Positions 49,086-60,100 of a stretch of 64,000 nt of DNA are shown here, piece after piece. A model generated the notes under the pieces. It saw only the letters and a list, made by a program, of their open reading frames with translations. It had not been told where the DNA came from and did not search any database. The DNA is from Brucellaceae bacterium (lineage in GTDB: Bacteria > Pseudomonadota > Alphaproteobacteria > Rhizobiales > Rhizobiaceae): assembly GCA_020637775.1 (NCBI GenBank), contig JACKJV010000005.1, positions 1-64,000 of the forward strand, read 5' to 3'. Positions within the stretch are counted from its first letter, which is position 1. The number at the start of each line of letters is the position of its first letter. The translations under genes and the position numbers were made by a program.

Positions 49086-49801
49086 AAGGCGATATCCTGC
49101 TGACCTATGCCGCCAAAGCGGCGATCGCGCGTGGCGAACGCCTCGACGGCTTCGCGAAGATGGCGCTCGGAGAAATCGGGCCAGTAGCAGTCGGGGAAAA
49201 GGAATTCAGCATAGGCGGCCTGCCAGAGCAGGAAATTGGACAGGCGCAACTCCCCGCTCGTGCGGATGATCAGGTCCGGGTCCGGAATGCCGGCCGTATC
49301 GAGATTGTCAGAAACCATTTGCGCACAGACATCCGCTGCGGCGATCTCACCGCGCTCAACCCGGGCGGCTATGCGCTGCACGGCCCGGGTGATCTCGTCG
49401 CGGGAGCCGTAATTGAAGGCGATGATGAAGGTCAGGCCGGTATTCGCCCGCGTCAGGGCTTCCGCCTCATCGACCAGCCCGGCAATATCGCGTGCAAGGC
49501 CGTCACGGTCGCCGATCATCCGCACACGCACATTGCTGGCATGAAGTTCGGCCAGGTCGCGGCGCACGAAAAGCCGGAACAAGCCCAGCAGATCAGAGAC
49601 TTCGCCAGCAGGCCGCGACCAGTTTTCCGAAGAGAAGGCGTAAACCGTCAGGTAGTCCAGACCGAGGTTCCCGGCCGCGCGAACGGTCTGGCGAAGCGCA
49701 TCGACGCCGGCCTTGTGGCCGGCGCTGCGCGGCAGGTGCCGCTGTTTGGCCCAGCGGCCATTGCCATCCATGATGATCGCCACATGGGCGGGTTGTGACA
49801 T
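49082..49801 (-). CDS. uppS: Undecaprenyl diphosphate synthase
   Basis: About 239 residues, cis-prenyltransferase making the C55 lipid carrier for peptidoglycan. The catalytic MDGNGRWA (Asp12) and the C-terminal [15 protein letters not shown] are intact. The ATG at 49801 gives the usual N-terminus [15 protein letters not shown]; further upstream ATG (49837) and TTG (49852) starts are in frame, the last overlapping the frr stop. Downstream coupling to cdsA is by a four-base overlap. Confidence 0.95.
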   Translation of the reverse strand: MSQPAHVAIIMDGNGRWAKQRHLPRSAGHKAGVDALRQTVRAAGNLGLDYLTVYAFSSENWSRPAGEVSDLLGLFRLFVRRDLAELHASNVRVRMIGDRDGLARDIAGLVDEAEALTRANTGLTFIIAFNYGSRDEITRAVQRIAARVERGEIAAADVCAQMVSDNLDTAGIPDPDLIIRTSGELRLSNFLLWQAAYAEFLFPDCYWPDFSERHLREAVEAFATRDRRFGGIGQQDIAL

Positions 49802-49848
49802 GTCGTGCCCCGGTCCTCGCGATCTGGGGCCGCGCATGATGGCGCGGC

Positions 49849-50409
49849 TCAAACCTGCATGATCTCGGCTTCCTTTTCCTGGCCGAGCTTGTCGATGCGC
49901 GCAATCGTGTCGTCGGTGAGTTTCTGAACCCGTTCAGACAATGCGCGATGTTCATCCTGGCTGATGTCGCCGTCCTTTTCCGCCTTCTTGAGATGGTCCA
50001 TGCCATCGCGGCGGACATGCCTGGCGGCGATACGCGCCTGCTCGGCATATTGATGCGAAATCTTTACCAGTTCCTTGCGGCGCTCCTCGTTGAGTTCGGG
50101 AATCGGAATGCGCAAGGTAGCGCCATCCATGATCGGATTGAACCCGAGGTTCGATTCGCGGATGGCCTTGTCCACGGCGCCGACCATGGACTTGTCCCAG
50201 ACCGAAACCGAAATCATGCGCGGTTCGGGCACGGACACGGTGGCAACCTGGTTGATCGGCATGGGCGATCCGTAGGCTTCCACGTTGATGGCGTCGAGCA
50301 GGTTTGCCGAGGCCCGGCCCGTGCGGATCGAGGCCAGATCGTTCTTGAAGGCGTTGATGGCGCCGTCCATCCGGCGCTCAAGATCTTTCATGTCGATGCC
50401 GTTGCTCAT
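49849..50409 (-). CDS. frr: Ribosome recycling factor
   Basis: 186 residues; with EF-G it splits post-termination ribosomes. The family text [20 protein letters not shown] and the coiled C-terminal domain are clear. The ATG at 50409 has GGAGGAA upstream and gives the normal length. Follows pyrH by 42 bases. Confidence 0.97.
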   Translation of the reverse strand: MSNGIDMKDLERRMDGAINAFKNDLASIRTGRASANLLDAINVEAYGSPMPINQVATVSVPEPRMISVSVWDKSMVGAVDKAIRESNLGFNPIMDGATLRIPIPELNEERRKELVKISHQYAEQARIAARHVRRDGMDHLKKAEKDGDISQDEHRALSERVQKLTDDTIARIDKLGQEKEAEIMQV

Positions 50410-50451
50410 GCTGTCAGTTCCTCCAGTCCGGCCAGGGGCCAAGCGCCCGCT

Positions 50452-51174
50452 TCAAGAATCGCGAACGACCGTACAACGGCCATTTCCACGCAGAATTTCG
50501 CCGAATCCGCCTTTTTCGTGAATTGAATAGACGATTATCGGAATGTTGTTTTCGCGCGCAAGCGCAATCGCGGCCGTATCCATCACATTCAGGCCACGCG
50601 AAATCACCTCGTCATGGGTGATGTTGTCGAAGCGCTCGGCATCAGGCACCTTTTTCGGATCGGCGGAATAGATGCCGTCGACCTGGGTGCCCTTGAAAAG
50701 CGCGTCGGCGCCGATCTCGGCGGCGCGCAGGGCTGCGGCGGAATCGGTTGTAAAGAACGGGTTGCCTGTTCCGCCGGCGAAGATCACGACCTTGCCGGCG
50801 TTCATGTAGGCGGTTGCCTGGCGTTGCGAGAAGCTTTCACACAGTTCAGGCATGGCAATGGCCGAAAGGACAACGGCATCGATGCCAAGCTTGACCAGGG
50901 ATGTCCTGAGAGCCAGCGAATTGATCACGGTGGCGAGCATGCCCATGTGGTCGCCGGTGACACGGTCGCCACCCTTCGAGGCCACGGCCACGCCGCGGAA
51001 GATATTGCCGCCGCCGATCACCACGCCGACCTCGACGCCCATGGCACGGGCCTCCGCGATATCCGCGGCAATCCGGTCGGCGACCGAGACGTCGATTCCA
51101 AATCCCTGCCCGCCCATCAGCGCTTCGCCAGAAGCCTTGAGAAGAACACGGCGATAGATGGGCGCGGACGTCAT
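50452..51174 (-). CDS. pyrH: Uridylate kinase
   Basis: 240 residues, amino-acid-kinase fold, phosphorylating UMP. Motifs LLKASGEALMG at the N-terminus, GGGNIFRG and GTGNPFFTTDSAAALRA are present. AAAGGAG lies seven bases before the ATG at 51174. Between tsf and frr, the near-universal order. Confidence 0.97.
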   Translation of the reverse strand: MTSAPIYRRVLLKASGEALMGGQGFGIDVSVADRIAADIAEARAMGVEVGVVIGGGNIFRGVAVASKGGDRVTGDHMGMLATVINSLALRTSLVKLGIDAVVLSAIAMPELCESFSQRQATAYMNAGKVVIFAGGTGNPFFTTDSAAALRAAEIGADALFKGTQVDGIYSADPKKVPDAERFDNITHDEVISRGLNVMDTAAIALARENNIPIIVYSIHEKGGFGEILRGNGRCTVVRDS

Positions 51175-51223
51175 GGGTTCTCCTTTATCAGGCACAGGCG
51201 GATCGGGCATGCGGATACACGAA

Positions 51224-51249
51224 GGGCGCCGCATTGTCACGCGGCGCCC
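51224..51249 (-). terminator. Hairpin between tsf and pyrH
   Basis: Nine-base perfect stem GGGCGCCGC / GCGGCGCCC with an 8-base loop, in the 111-base gap. No T-run follows on the minus strand (TTCGTG), so it is more likely a transcript-stabilising or partly terminating hairpin than a full stop. Confidence 0.45.
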
Positions 51250-51285
51250 CAACGCAATTTTCAGGGCCTTGCGGCCGATGAAGGA

Positions 51286-52209
51286 TCAGCCCTTGGCTGC
51301 GGCGGCCACTTCGGCGGCGAAATCGGATTCTTCCTTCTCGACGCCCTCGCCCACGGCAAAACGCACGAAGCCGGTCAGCTTCGCGGCCGCGCCGATGTCC
51401 TTTGCGGCCTCTTCCAGGGCCTTTTCCACCGTCACATCGGGGTTCATAACGAAGGCCTGCTTGAGCAGCACGACTTCTTCATAGAACTTGCGCATGCGGC
51501 CTTCGACCATCTTCTCGATGATGTTCTCCGGCTTGCCCGATTCGCGGGCCTGCTCGATGAAGATCGCCTTTTCACGGGCGGCCACATCGGCGTCCACTTC
51601 CGCATCGGTCAGGGCGAGCGGGTTGGTGGCGGCAACGTGCATGGCCACCTGGCGGGCAAATGCCACGGCCTTCTCGACGTCGCCATCGGTCTCGATGCCG
51701 ACCAGCACGCCGAGCTTGCCAAGGCCGTCAGCCACGGAATTGTGCACATAGGTGGCGACCGCACCCTTGCCGACGGAGAGCTTCGCGGAACGGCGCAGCG
51801 TGAGGTTCTCACCAATCGTGCCGACGGCATCCTTGACCGTATCGGCAACCGACTTGCCGGTGGCCGGATAGGTCGCGGCGGCAACGGCATCGAGCGAGCC
51901 GTCGGTCGCAAGAGCGGTCTTCGCGATGCCGGCAACAAGCTCCTGGAACGCATCGTTGCGGGCGACGAAGTCGGTCTCGGAATTCAGCTCGACGACGACT
52001 GCCGCCGGTCCTTCAGCCGCGACGGCAACAAGGCCCTCGGCAGCGGTACGGCCGGCCTTCTTGTCAGCCTTGGCAATGCCCTTGGCGCGCAGCCAGTCCA
52101 CGGCGGCTTCCATGTCGCCGGAGGTCTCGTTGAGCGCGTTCTTGCAGTCCATCATGCCTGCGCCGGTCTTCTCGCGCAGTTCCTTCACCATTGCAGCGGT
52201 AATCGTCAT
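51286..52209 (-). CDS. tsf: Elongation factor Ts
   Basis: 307 residues; nucleotide exchange factor for EF-Tu. The N-terminal UBA-like helix region reads [19 protein letters not shown] and the core motif is SETDFVARN. The ATG at 52209 has GAGG upstream; the longer open frame reaching into rpsB is rejected. Second gene of the block, 157 bases after rpsB. Confidence 0.97.
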   Translation of the reverse strand: MTITAAMVKELREKTGAGMMDCKNALNETSGDMEAAVDWLRAKGIAKADKKAGRTAAEGLVAVAAEGPAAVVVELNSETDFVARNDAFQELVAGIAKTALATDGSLDAVAAATYPATGKSVADTVKDAVGTIGENLTLRRSAKLSVGKGAVATYVHNSVADGLGKLGVLVGIETDGDVEKAVAFARQVAMHVAATNPLALTDAEVDADVAAREKAIFIEQARESGKPENIIEKMVEGRMRKFYEEVVLLKQAFVMNPDVTVEKALEEAAKDIGAAAKLTGFVRFAVGEGVEKEESDFAAEVAAAAKG

Positions 52210-52366
52210 AAGTCGCCTCGTCATGTCGAAATGCGAGGGCGCATCACACCGGCCGGAAAGCCGCCGCGATGCGCCGGTAAATGGACACGGACAGGATCCG
52301 CGTCCGGCTGGAATACGGTGCGGCGCGTGACAGCGGCATGACAGCCGCCCGTCACACGCCCGCCAC

Positions 52367-53161
52367 TCAGGCTTCGCCTTCGGCGCCCGGAGCAGCCTCG
52401 GCAGCCGTTTCGTCAAGGGCCGGCTCGGCCGGGGCCTCGGCGGATTCGCCCAGATCGACGCCCATGGAGCCCTGCTGGCGGGCAATGCCGTCGATGGCGG
52501 CACGGGCCACCAGGTCGCAATACAGCGAGATGGCGCGGGCAGCGTCGTCATTGCCGGGGATCGGGTAGTCGACGAGGTCCGGGTCGCAGTTGGAGTCGAG
52601 GATGGCGACAACCGGAATGCCAAGACGCTTGGCTTCCTGGATCGCGATCGCTTCCTTGTTGGTGTCGATCACGAACATCAGGTCCGGGGTGGAGCCCATG
52701 TCCTTGATGCCGCCGAGCGCGCGGTCGAGCTTGTCGCGCTCACGCTCCAGATTCAGGCGCTCCTTCTTGGTGAAGCCCTGGGCCTCGCCAGCCATCAGCT
52801 CCTCGAGCTTGCGCAGGCGCTGGATCGAATTGGAGATGGTCTTCCAGTTGGTCAGCATGCCGCCGAGCCAGCGGGAATTGACATAATACTGGGCGGAGCG
52901 GCGCGCCGCGTCGGCAACCAGATCGGATGCCTGGCGCTTGGTGCCAACAAACAGCACGCGGCCACCACCGGCCACGGTGTCGGACACGGCCTTCAGCGCC
53001 TGATGCAGCAGCGGAACGGTCTGCGACAGGTCAATGATGTGGATGTTGTTGCGGGCGCCAAAGATGTAGCTCGACATCTTCGGGTTCCAGCGGTGGGTCT
53101 GGTGACCAAAATGAACACCGGCTTCGAGGAGCTGGCGCATGGAGAAATCAGGCAGAGACAT
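52367..53161 (-). CDS. rpsB: 30S ribosomal protein S2
   Basis: 264 residues. Family text [20 protein letters not shown] and [17 protein letters not shown] is intact; the C-terminal tail of about 30 residues is Ala/Glu-rich. The second of two ATGs (53161) is nine bases from AAAGGA and is chosen; the first is only three bases away. First gene of the block running to lpxB. Confidence 0.97.
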   Translation of the reverse strand: MSLPDFSMRQLLEAGVHFGHQTHRWNPKMSSYIFGARNNIHIIDLSQTVPLLHQALKAVSDTVAGGGRVLFVGTKRQASDLVADAARRSAQYYVNSRWLGGMLTNWKTISNSIQRLRKLEELMAGEAQGFTKKERLNLERERDKLDRALGGIKDMGSTPDLMFVIDTNKEAIAIQEAKRLGIPVVAILDSNCDPDLVDYPIPGNDDAARAISLYCDLVARAAIDGIARQQGSMGVDLGESAEAPAEPALDETAAEAAPGAEGEA

Positions 53162-53276
53162 CTGCATCTATCCTTTCCGGTTGAACCTCCACGGGCAATG
53201 ACGGCGGATGCCGGCACCGGAGGACCGGACCGGATTTCTCCCGGTCAGGCCCGAAGCCCGTGTGTGGAATGACCGC

Positions 53277-53305
53277 GCCTTACTGCATTGCAGCGCGGAA
53301 CGCAA
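53277..53305 (-). promoter_or_regulatory. Possible promoter for rpsB
   Basis: On the minus strand, TTGCGT (53300-53305) and TAAGGC (53277-53282) are 17 bases apart, about 115 bases upstream of rpsB. The -10 box is weak; offered only because a promoter is expected here. Confidence 0.3.
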
Positions 53306-53334
53306 GCCCGGCGGCGCCGGTCTGGCCCCGGCCC

Positions 53335-53937
53335 TCACTCCCAGCGCGGACGGCGGGCCGAAAAAGTTCCGGTCACCTTCGCGTAATCCATGTAGCCGAG
53401 CCGTGACAGGGAGCCTGCCTTGACGACATCGACCAGGCCGCCGGTCATGATCGCCTCGTCGATATGGACGCCGACCACCTCGCCGAAAACCAGGAAGACG
53501 CCGGCCACCCGGCCCTCCAGTCCGCGCGGCTCCTGGATGTCCGTGACGCGGCATTCGAGCGCGGCATGGGCTTCGGCCACGCGGGGCGTGCGCACGAGGC
53601 GGCAATCGGTGGGCGTCAACCCGGCATAATCGAATTCCGACGTGCCGCGGGGCGCATCCACCGAGCTCTTGTTCATCTGTTCGAACAGGTCCGCGGACAC
53701 CAGATTGCAAACGAACTCGCCGGTTTCGCGCGCATTGCGCACGCTGTCCTTTTCGCCTTCCGACGAGAAGAAAAGCATATGCGGGTGAGTGGAGATGGCA
53801 TTGAAGAAGGAATAGGGCGCCAGGTTGAGGCTGCCATCCTTCGACCGGGTCGAGATCCATCCGATCGGCCGGGGCGCGACGATGGCCTTGAAGGGATCAT
53901 GCGGCAGGCCGTGCCCTTTTGCCGGCTGGTAGAACAT
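53335..53937 (-). CDS. Flavin reductase family protein (FMN-binding)
   Basis: 200 residues of the flavin-reductase-like, FMN-binding split-barrel fold. Blocks APRPIGWISTRSKDG, NLAPYSFFNAISTHPHMLFF and NARETGEFVCNLVS are typical. Probably supplies reduced flavin or acts as an oxygenase component; the partner is unknown. GGAGGAAGC precedes the ATG. Its start overlaps the stop of the nitroreductase gene, so both are likely made together. Confidence 0.88.
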   Translation of the reverse strand: MFYQPAKGHGLPHDPFKAIVAPRPIGWISTRSKDGSLNLAPYSFFNAISTHPHMLFFSSEGEKDSVRNARETGEFVCNLVSADLFEQMNKSSVDAPRGTSEFDYAGLTPTDCRLVRTPRVAEAHAALECRVTDIQEPRGLEGRVAGVFLVFGEVVGVHIDEAIMTGGLVDVVKAGSLSRLGYMDYAKVTGTFSARRPRWE

Positions 53938-54518
53938 CACGCTTCCTCCGGACCGGAATAATCGCTCATCACGTCTGCCGGCTCGGGCCGTGGCCGGTCG
54001 GGCCGGGTGCCCTCCACCGTGCCGACATGAACGAAGCCTGCAACCCGTTCCTCCGGTTTCAGGCCCAGCAGGCGGCGCGCCTCGGCATCCTCCGAATACC
54101 AGTTGGTGATCCAGTTGGCGCCAAAGCCAAGCGCATGGGCGGCGTGCACGAGGTTCATGCAGGCAGCGCCCGCCGAAAGGAACATTTCCCATTGCGGGAT
54201 CTTGTCGCTCTCGCGCGGACAGGAAATGACGCCGATGACCAGCGGCGCGCGCGTGAACCGCTCCAGTTCCTTTTCGCGCGCGCCCGGCGTCAGCGGCCCG
54301 TCGCGCTCTTCCAGCCGCCCGGCAAGCAGTTCACCGACCCGGTGGCGCATGTCGCCGCGATAGAGAATGAACCGCCACGGCTGCAGCTTGCCGTGATCAG
54401 GAACCCGCGCGGCGATGCGGATCATCGTTTCGATTTCGTTTCCGTCCGGGCCCGGCTCCTTGAGCATCGGGATGGCCGGAGACTGGCGCGTCAGAAGGTA
54501 GTCTGCGAGAGCATTCAA
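53937..54518 (-). CDS. Nitroreductase family protein
   Basis: About 193 residues, FMN-dependent NAD(P)H oxidoreductase fold. DHGKLQPWRFILYRGD near the N-terminus and SAGAACMNLVHAAHALGFGANWITN are typical of the YdjA-like branch. A TTG at 54518 with AAGGGA nine bases before it is preferred; a GTG at 54557 would add 13 residues. The stop overlaps the start of the flavin reductase gene, suggesting a two-gene flavoenzyme operon. Substrate unknown. Confidence 0.87.
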   Translation of the reverse strand: MNALADYLLTRQSPAIPMLKEPGPDGNEIETMIRIAARVPDHGKLQPWRFILYRGDMRHRVGELLAGRLEERDGPLTPGAREKELERFTRAPLVIGVISCPRESDKIPQWEMFLSAGAACMNLVHAAHALGFGANWITNWYSEDAEARRLLGLKPEERVAGFVHVGTVEGTRPDRPRPEPADVMSDYSGPEEA

Positions 54519-54641
54519 GTCGGTCGGTCCCTTGTTCGGATGACGGGTCGCCGGCACAAGCCGCCGAGACGGCGGTGGCCGCGACTGCGCGGAAGGATTT
54601 CGGCCTTGAAATTGCCACTGCCTTGGGCTTCATGGCAAGCC

Positions 54642-55589
54642 ATGAGCGCATGGACACACCGTCTGACATGGATTCGCGCCGGCCTTGCGGCCGTGCTGGC
54701 CGTGGCATGGCCCCTCGACGCGGGCATGGCGCAGGATGCCGCCGCCACGGATTTGCCGCCGATCAACCTGCCCGGCATCCGGGCCTATGCACCGGCGCAG
54801 GACAACGGACCGCAGGCTCAGCGCGACGGCCGGCTGACGCTGGTGGCCACGCTGATCGAAGGCTCGGACCCGATTCCGCGCGGCATCGTCTGGCGCGTGT
54901 TTCTTCCCACGCCCGGCGATGACGGCCAATTGCCGCTGCTGGCCAGTGCCGAGGGCGGCACGGCGCGTTTCGACCTGGGGCCCGGCTCCTATCTCGTTCA
55001 TGCCGCATTCGGGCGCGCCGGCGTGACGAAACGCGTGACAATCAATGCCGGCGAGACGCGCGCCGAGACGATGGTGCTCGATGCCGGCGGGCTGAAGCTC
55101 AACGCATTGCTGTCGGGCGGGGTCCGCATACCGGCACAGAAGCTGAAATTCTCCATCTATGACGTCAAGGAAGACGCCAATGGCGAGCGCGCGCTGATCA
55201 TCCCCGACGTCAAGCCGGGAACGGTCGTGCGGCTCAACGCGGGCACCTATCATGTCGTCTCGACCTATGGGGCGGTCAATGCCGTCATCCGGTCCGATAT
55301 CCGGGTCGAGGCGGGCAAGCTGACCGAGGCCGTGGTGGAGCACCGTGCCGCGCAATTGACCCTGAAGCTGGTGCGCGAGCGCGGCGGAGAGGCCATTGCC
55401 GATACATCCTGGGTGGTCATGACCGAGGCCGGCGACATCGTTCGCGAAAATGTCGGCGCATTTGCCTCCATGGTGCTGGCGGAAGGCAAGTATGTCATCG
55501 TGGCGAAAAACCGCGACCGGATCTATCAGCGCGATTTCACGGTGGTGGCCGGCCAGAACCGGGATGTCGAGGTGATGACGGCGGAATGA
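54642..55589 (+). CDS. Unrecognised exported protein
   Basis: 315 residues, no family recognised with certainty. The N-terminus is a signal peptide (RAGLAAVLAVAWPLDAGMA, cut likely after residue 30). The rest is rich in beta strands in three similar-looking segments of about 90 residues, with alternating LTLVATL, RFDLGPGSYLVHAAFG, VVRLNAGTYHVVSTYG and MVLAEGKYVIVAKN. These look like repeated prealbumin- or carboxypeptidase-regulatory-like sandwiches. Periplasmic or cell-surface location is inferred. Divergent from the nitroreductase gene. Confidence 0.75.
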   Translation: MSAWTHRLTWIRAGLAAVLAVAWPLDAGMAQDAAATDLPPINLPGIRAYAPAQDNGPQAQRDGRLTLVATLIEGSDPIPRGIVWRVFLPTPGDDGQLPLLASAEGGTARFDLGPGSYLVHAAFGRAGVTKRVTINAGETRAETMVLDAGGLKLNALLSGGVRIPAQKLKFSIYDVKEDANGERALIIPDVKPGTVVRLNAGTYHVVSTYGAVNAVIRSDIRVEAGKLTEAVVEHRAAQLTLKLVRERGGEAIADTSWVVMTEAGDIVRENVGAFASMVLAEGKYVIVAKNRDRIYQRDFTVVAGQNRDVEVMTAE

Positions 55590-55861
55590 TGCTGCGGCTG
55601 CGGCTGCGGCGGATTTAATTGCCATTCTCCGGATGCCGTTCAATCCGCAGAAGCGCCGTCCAAAGGAGCGCCGTCCACAGGAGCGCCCGAAAGCCGCGAT
55701 TCGCGCCTGCCTGTGGCGCCTCTCATCGCCCGCCTGCGCGCCCGCCTGGCGGCGTCTCCACCTGTTATTTCCAATTCTTCTTAATTTAGACATGTGCGCT
55801 CAATGGGCGCTAAACCACCGGCATTAGTAAGATTTAGATATTTGGAATTTAGTTTTTCAGA

Positions 55862-57133
55862 ATGCGCTTCGCTTTATCGAAAGAAAGACCCGCCATGTCC
55901 GCGTTTCCAGGAAACCTCGCCCAAATGTTCCGCGACTGCGAGAGGGGCAATTTCTCGATAATCTTCGCCGTCCTGGTCCTGCCCCTGCTCGCGGCGGTGG
56001 CATTTTCGGTCGACTACAACAACATGCTGCGCATGCGCAACGGTTTGCAGAACTCGACCGATGCTGCCACCCTCTATGCGGCACGGTATTACGAGTTGCA
56101 CAAGAGCCTGCCCGCCGTTTCGGACATCAATGCCTTTCTGGCGGCCAATGGCGATTACCAGGGCCTGACGGTGACCGGCTATGCCTACGAGAACAACGAG
56201 GTGAAGCTGAACACCCGGATTTCCTACAATCCTTTGATCATGGGCGCGGTGGCGACACAGGATTACACGCTGTCGGTGCAATCGGCGGCATTCGTTTCGC
56301 CCGACACGAGGGTCGAGGTCGCGCTCGTGCTGGACAATACCGGTTCGATGGCTGCCCATGGAAAGATCGGCGGCCTGAAGGTGGCTGCTGCCAATTTCAC
56401 CAACACGCTTTTTGACGCTGTGAAACCGACCGTTGACGTGCGCATCGGCGTGGTTCCCTTCGCGCAATATGTCAATGTCGGCATGGGCAATCGCAATGCG
56501 TCCTGGATGAACGTCCCCGCCGACACGAAAAGCGAGCGCTGGTACGGTTGCGTGGGCTCGCGGGGCGATGCATCGGACAAGCTGGCACTGACCGATGACA
56601 ATCCCTCCGTCCCGTTTCCCGGCATCATGAATGCCGCCTGTCCCGAACCGATCATGCCGCTTTCCAGCAGCCGGATCGATGTGCTGGACAAGGTCGACAA
56701 CATGAAGGCAAGCGGCATGACCTATATTGCCGATGGCGTCATGTGGGGCCTTCGCATGCTCTCGCCACAGGCGCCGCTGACCGAAGCCGTGGACCCGGCA
56801 AGCACCGAGGCCGTCGTTCGCAAGATCATGGTCGTGATGACCGATGGCGAGAACACGCGTGCGCCGAATTTCCCCCATTCGCCAAATCACAATGGCACCA
56901 GCCAGTCGCGAGCAGACAGCTGGACCCAGCAGGCTTGCAACTACAGCCGCAAACAGGGCGTGGAGGTGTTCACGGTCACCTACGGAACCCAGGTGCCGAT
57001 TTCAGCGAAGAACCTGATGAAACGCTGCGCCAGCGGCCCGGCGAACTTCTTCGACGCGGCCAGCACTGCCAAGCTCGACGAGGTGTTCCAGGAGATCGCC
57101 AGCAACCTGACGCGCCTCCGCCTGACCCAATAG
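55862..57133 (+). CDS. TadE/TadG-like pilus protein with vWA domain
   Basis: 423 residues. The N-terminal RGNFSIIFAVLVLPLLAAVAF membrane helix is of TadE/TadG type, followed by a vWA domain with the DNTGS MIDAS variant (near residue 158) and MTDGEN later. Such proteins belong to Flp/Tad pilus loci, but no other tad genes are near. An ATG at 55895 (MSAFPGNLAQMFRD) is an alternative start with a weak purine-rich site. The 100 bases upstream are unusually AT-rich for this genome and probably hold the promoter; I see no other feature in the 272-base gap. Converges on the S8 protease gene. Confidence 0.85.
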   Translation: MRFALSKERPAMSAFPGNLAQMFRDCERGNFSIIFAVLVLPLLAAVAFSVDYNNMLRMRNGLQNSTDAATLYAARYYELHKSLPAVSDINAFLAANGDYQGLTVTGYAYENNEVKLNTRISYNPLIMGAVATQDYTLSVQSAAFVSPDTRVEVALVLDNTGSMAAHGKIGGLKVAAANFTNTLFDAVKPTVDVRIGVVPFAQYVNVGMGNRNASWMNVPADTKSERWYGCVGSRGDASDKLALTDDNPSVPFPGIMNAACPEPIMPLSSSRIDVLDKVDNMKASGMTYIADGVMWGLRMLSPQAPLTEAVDPASTEAVVRKIMVVMTDGENTRAPNFPHSPNHNGTSQSRADSWTQQACNYSRKQGVEVFTVTYGTQVPISAKNLMKRCASGPANFFDAASTAKLDEVFQEIASNLTRLRLTQ

Positions 57134-57186
57134 CGGCGGCACGCGTCCGGGCACGATGCGATGGAGGAACGACCGGACCTTCCCGG

Positions 57187-60100
57187 TCACAGTACCCACA
57201 CGCCGTCGTCGATATTCGCGATGTTGTTGTTGAAGTTCTCGTCGCATTCGGTGAAAGCGATCAGGATGTCCTCGCGGGTGCGGCCGGCCTCCATGCCGCC
57301 GACCCAGAAGTCGTAGCCCTCCTGGTCGGGCAGGCGGTACAGCACATTCTGATACATCGCGTCGATGTAGTCGTAATTGCTGGGATTGGCGCCGTAAAGC
57401 GCCTGAAACTCGTCCGAGCCGATGAACTCAGAGGCCACATATTGCTGCTTCGCATATGTGCTGTAGCCCCACGAATCGAGGATATCCAGAACGTCTATCC
57501 AGAACCGTACCCCGCCCTCGTCCGGCGTGCGCCCGAATGAGGCCTGATAGATGCGATAGCCGAAACCGAGATTGTCCGAACCGATATCGTAGACATAGTC
57601 GCCATCCAGCAGGTCGATGCGCTCGATGGAAATCAGCGTGTCGGTGGAGCCGTCCGGCTTGTCGACGAGGATCGAGCCGTCAGCCTGCAGATCCTGCGCG
57701 TAATCGGCCCGTGAACCGCCATAAACGACCGTGTCATGCCCGTCCGCCCCATCGATCACGTCAGGCCCCGTGGTTTCGAAAACCAGATCGTCCGACCCCA
57801 GGGCATAGATCGTGTCATCTTCCGGCGTGCCCTGCAGATTGTCGGGTTCCGGCGTTCCCATGATCACCAGTCCGGAAAGATCCGTCACCGCAACGCCGAA
57901 GTCCTTTTCGAACCGCAGCCCGGTATTGTCCACGGCGGCAACGCGGATCATGTGAACCGTTGCTGCCTCGTAGTCGATGCTTGCACCGGGGGCGACCTTC
58001 AACGCGTTGCCATCGATCACGAACCGGCCGCCGGCGTCATCGACAAGAGAGAAGACATGGGTATCGGCGATGTTCGGATCCACGGCAAGAAACGTCGTCA
58101 GAAGGGTGCCGGCGGCGGCATTCTCCTCGATGGTCAGCGGCAGCACGTTCACGATGTCTGACGGAGGCCCGGGCGCCAGCAGGACGTCCTCCAAGCCAAA
58201 ACCGGACGGATCAAGCCCGTCGAGCACGAGGACATCGCCGGCACCGAAGTCGATGATCACGCTGCCGGCACGCGCGTTGGCAATGGCGCTTGCCGCATGC
58301 GACGCGTCGAAGGCAGTCAGATCGAGCAGGTCCTGGCCGATCTCGAAATCGGCGATCAGGTCAGCACCGTCGCCCGGCCTGAAGACGAAGACGTCACGCC
58401 CCTCGCGGCCGGCGAGAAGATCGTTGCCGCGCCCGCCGCCCAACCGGTTGCCGAGCGCGTTTCCGGCAATCACATCATCGCCATCGCCGCCCCAGGCATT
58501 TTCAATCGCAGTGCCCGGATCGATGGTCAGCACCTGGCCGGCGATGAAACTGCCTGAACCGGCAACCAGGTCGATCCCGGTATCCGTCGTCACCGCGGCG
58601 GCGTTGATCGTATCGGTGCCGCCGCTGTCGGAAAGCGTGAACCGGCCGGTCTCGGCAAGCGGATCGAACAGGCCGAATTCATCCGTGTAGATATAGATAT
58701 CGTCGCCGTTTTCTGGTCGCCCGAACAGTTCGAGCGACCAGTCGATCGTCGCGCTGTCCCACTGCGAACCAAAGTGCTCGACCGAAAGCGTCCAAGTGCC
58801 CTCCCCGTCCTCACCCCAGAACTCGTTGGAGGAAAATGTCCATCCGGCGGGGTAGTCGCGTGTCTGCTGGATCGGGGCGAGCGGATTGATCAGCGCTGTC
58901 GTGCCCGACGGGGATGTCAGCGAAATGGTCACCTGGCTCGTCAGGGCAAGAAACGAACTGTCGAACGTCAGTTCGACATGCTCGATCACAAGGCCGCCGG
59001 CCGGCGCGACAATCGTGGAAGCCACCGCTTCGCCGCCGGCGATCGACACGGGGGCTGCGGGCTTGCCAAGGTCCTGGGTCGACAGATTGGCATAGGTCGA
59101 TTGCCGGTCCCAGGTCTCGGCCAAACGGACAGCAGCCCGGGCATCGACAAGGCCAAAGCCATACTGGTCGCTTGTGTGCAGCGCCCCGCCATTCCAGTCG
59201 CCCGCTCCATTCCACTGCCAGCGCTCGTCGAGGCGGTCGTTCCATGAGGCGCTGTAGGCGAGGATCTGCTGCACATCGCGCGCGCCAAGACCGGGATTGG
59301 CTTGAAGCATCAGCGCGATCACGCCCGAGACGACAGGCGCGGCAAGGGATGTGCCCGTCAGCGTGCCGTAATCTGAACCGAGCACATCGGCCGCATCGAA
59401 ATAACCCGCGTCACCCAGCGCATCCGCCGTCGTGACATCTTCGCCCGGCGCGACAACGAGCACGCATGTTCCCGGCACGCTGCCCTCGGCCTGTCCGGAA
59501 TAATCCACCGCGCCGACCGCGATGGCGTGGCGATCGTTCGTCATCAGCTTGTGATCGGCCCGCCGCTCCTCGTCGCTGGCATTGCCGGCAGCGAAGACCA
59601 CGATTCCGCCCAGGCCATCGCGGGCATTCTCGGCGAAGTCGATCATGCCGGCCAGGCGGATCCGCTCATCGCCGAACAGCCCGCCATAGAACAGTTCGGG
59701 AAGGGACCAGCTGTTGTTGACGATCCGGACGTCGGCCGCCGCCGGGTCGGTGCGCCAGTTGGTGAAGAAATCGTGGCCCGGGTCCAGAAAGATGTCACCC
59801 TGGTACCAGACGCTGTAGCGGGCGTCGTAGGCGGTGCCGACAATGCCTCCGTTGGCGCGCGCGCCAAGCGCAAGCGCCGTCACGGCGACGCCGTGGGCGT
59901 CGGTGCCGGCCGTGGTGCCGGCATTGGCAATGCGTGCCGCCGAAATGTCGGGATGGTCGGTGGGAAAGGCGTTCACTTCGTTGATGGCGATATGGATGCC
60001 GGCCCCGGTATAGTCGGGCCAGACGGACGCGACATTGACCGATTCGAGCTGCCATTGCGTATCGAAGAGGCTGTCGTCCGGCAGGATATTGAAATCGATG

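Noticed and set aside
39947..53161. Novel operon arrangement
   Set aside because: The order rpsB to lpxB is the standard alphaproteobacterial one, including LpxI in place of LpxH.
55633..55720. Short repeats of GGAGCGCCGTCCA type before the TadG-like gene
   Set aside because: Only two to three imperfect copies of about 14 bases; no array or symmetry beyond chance in GC-rich DNA.
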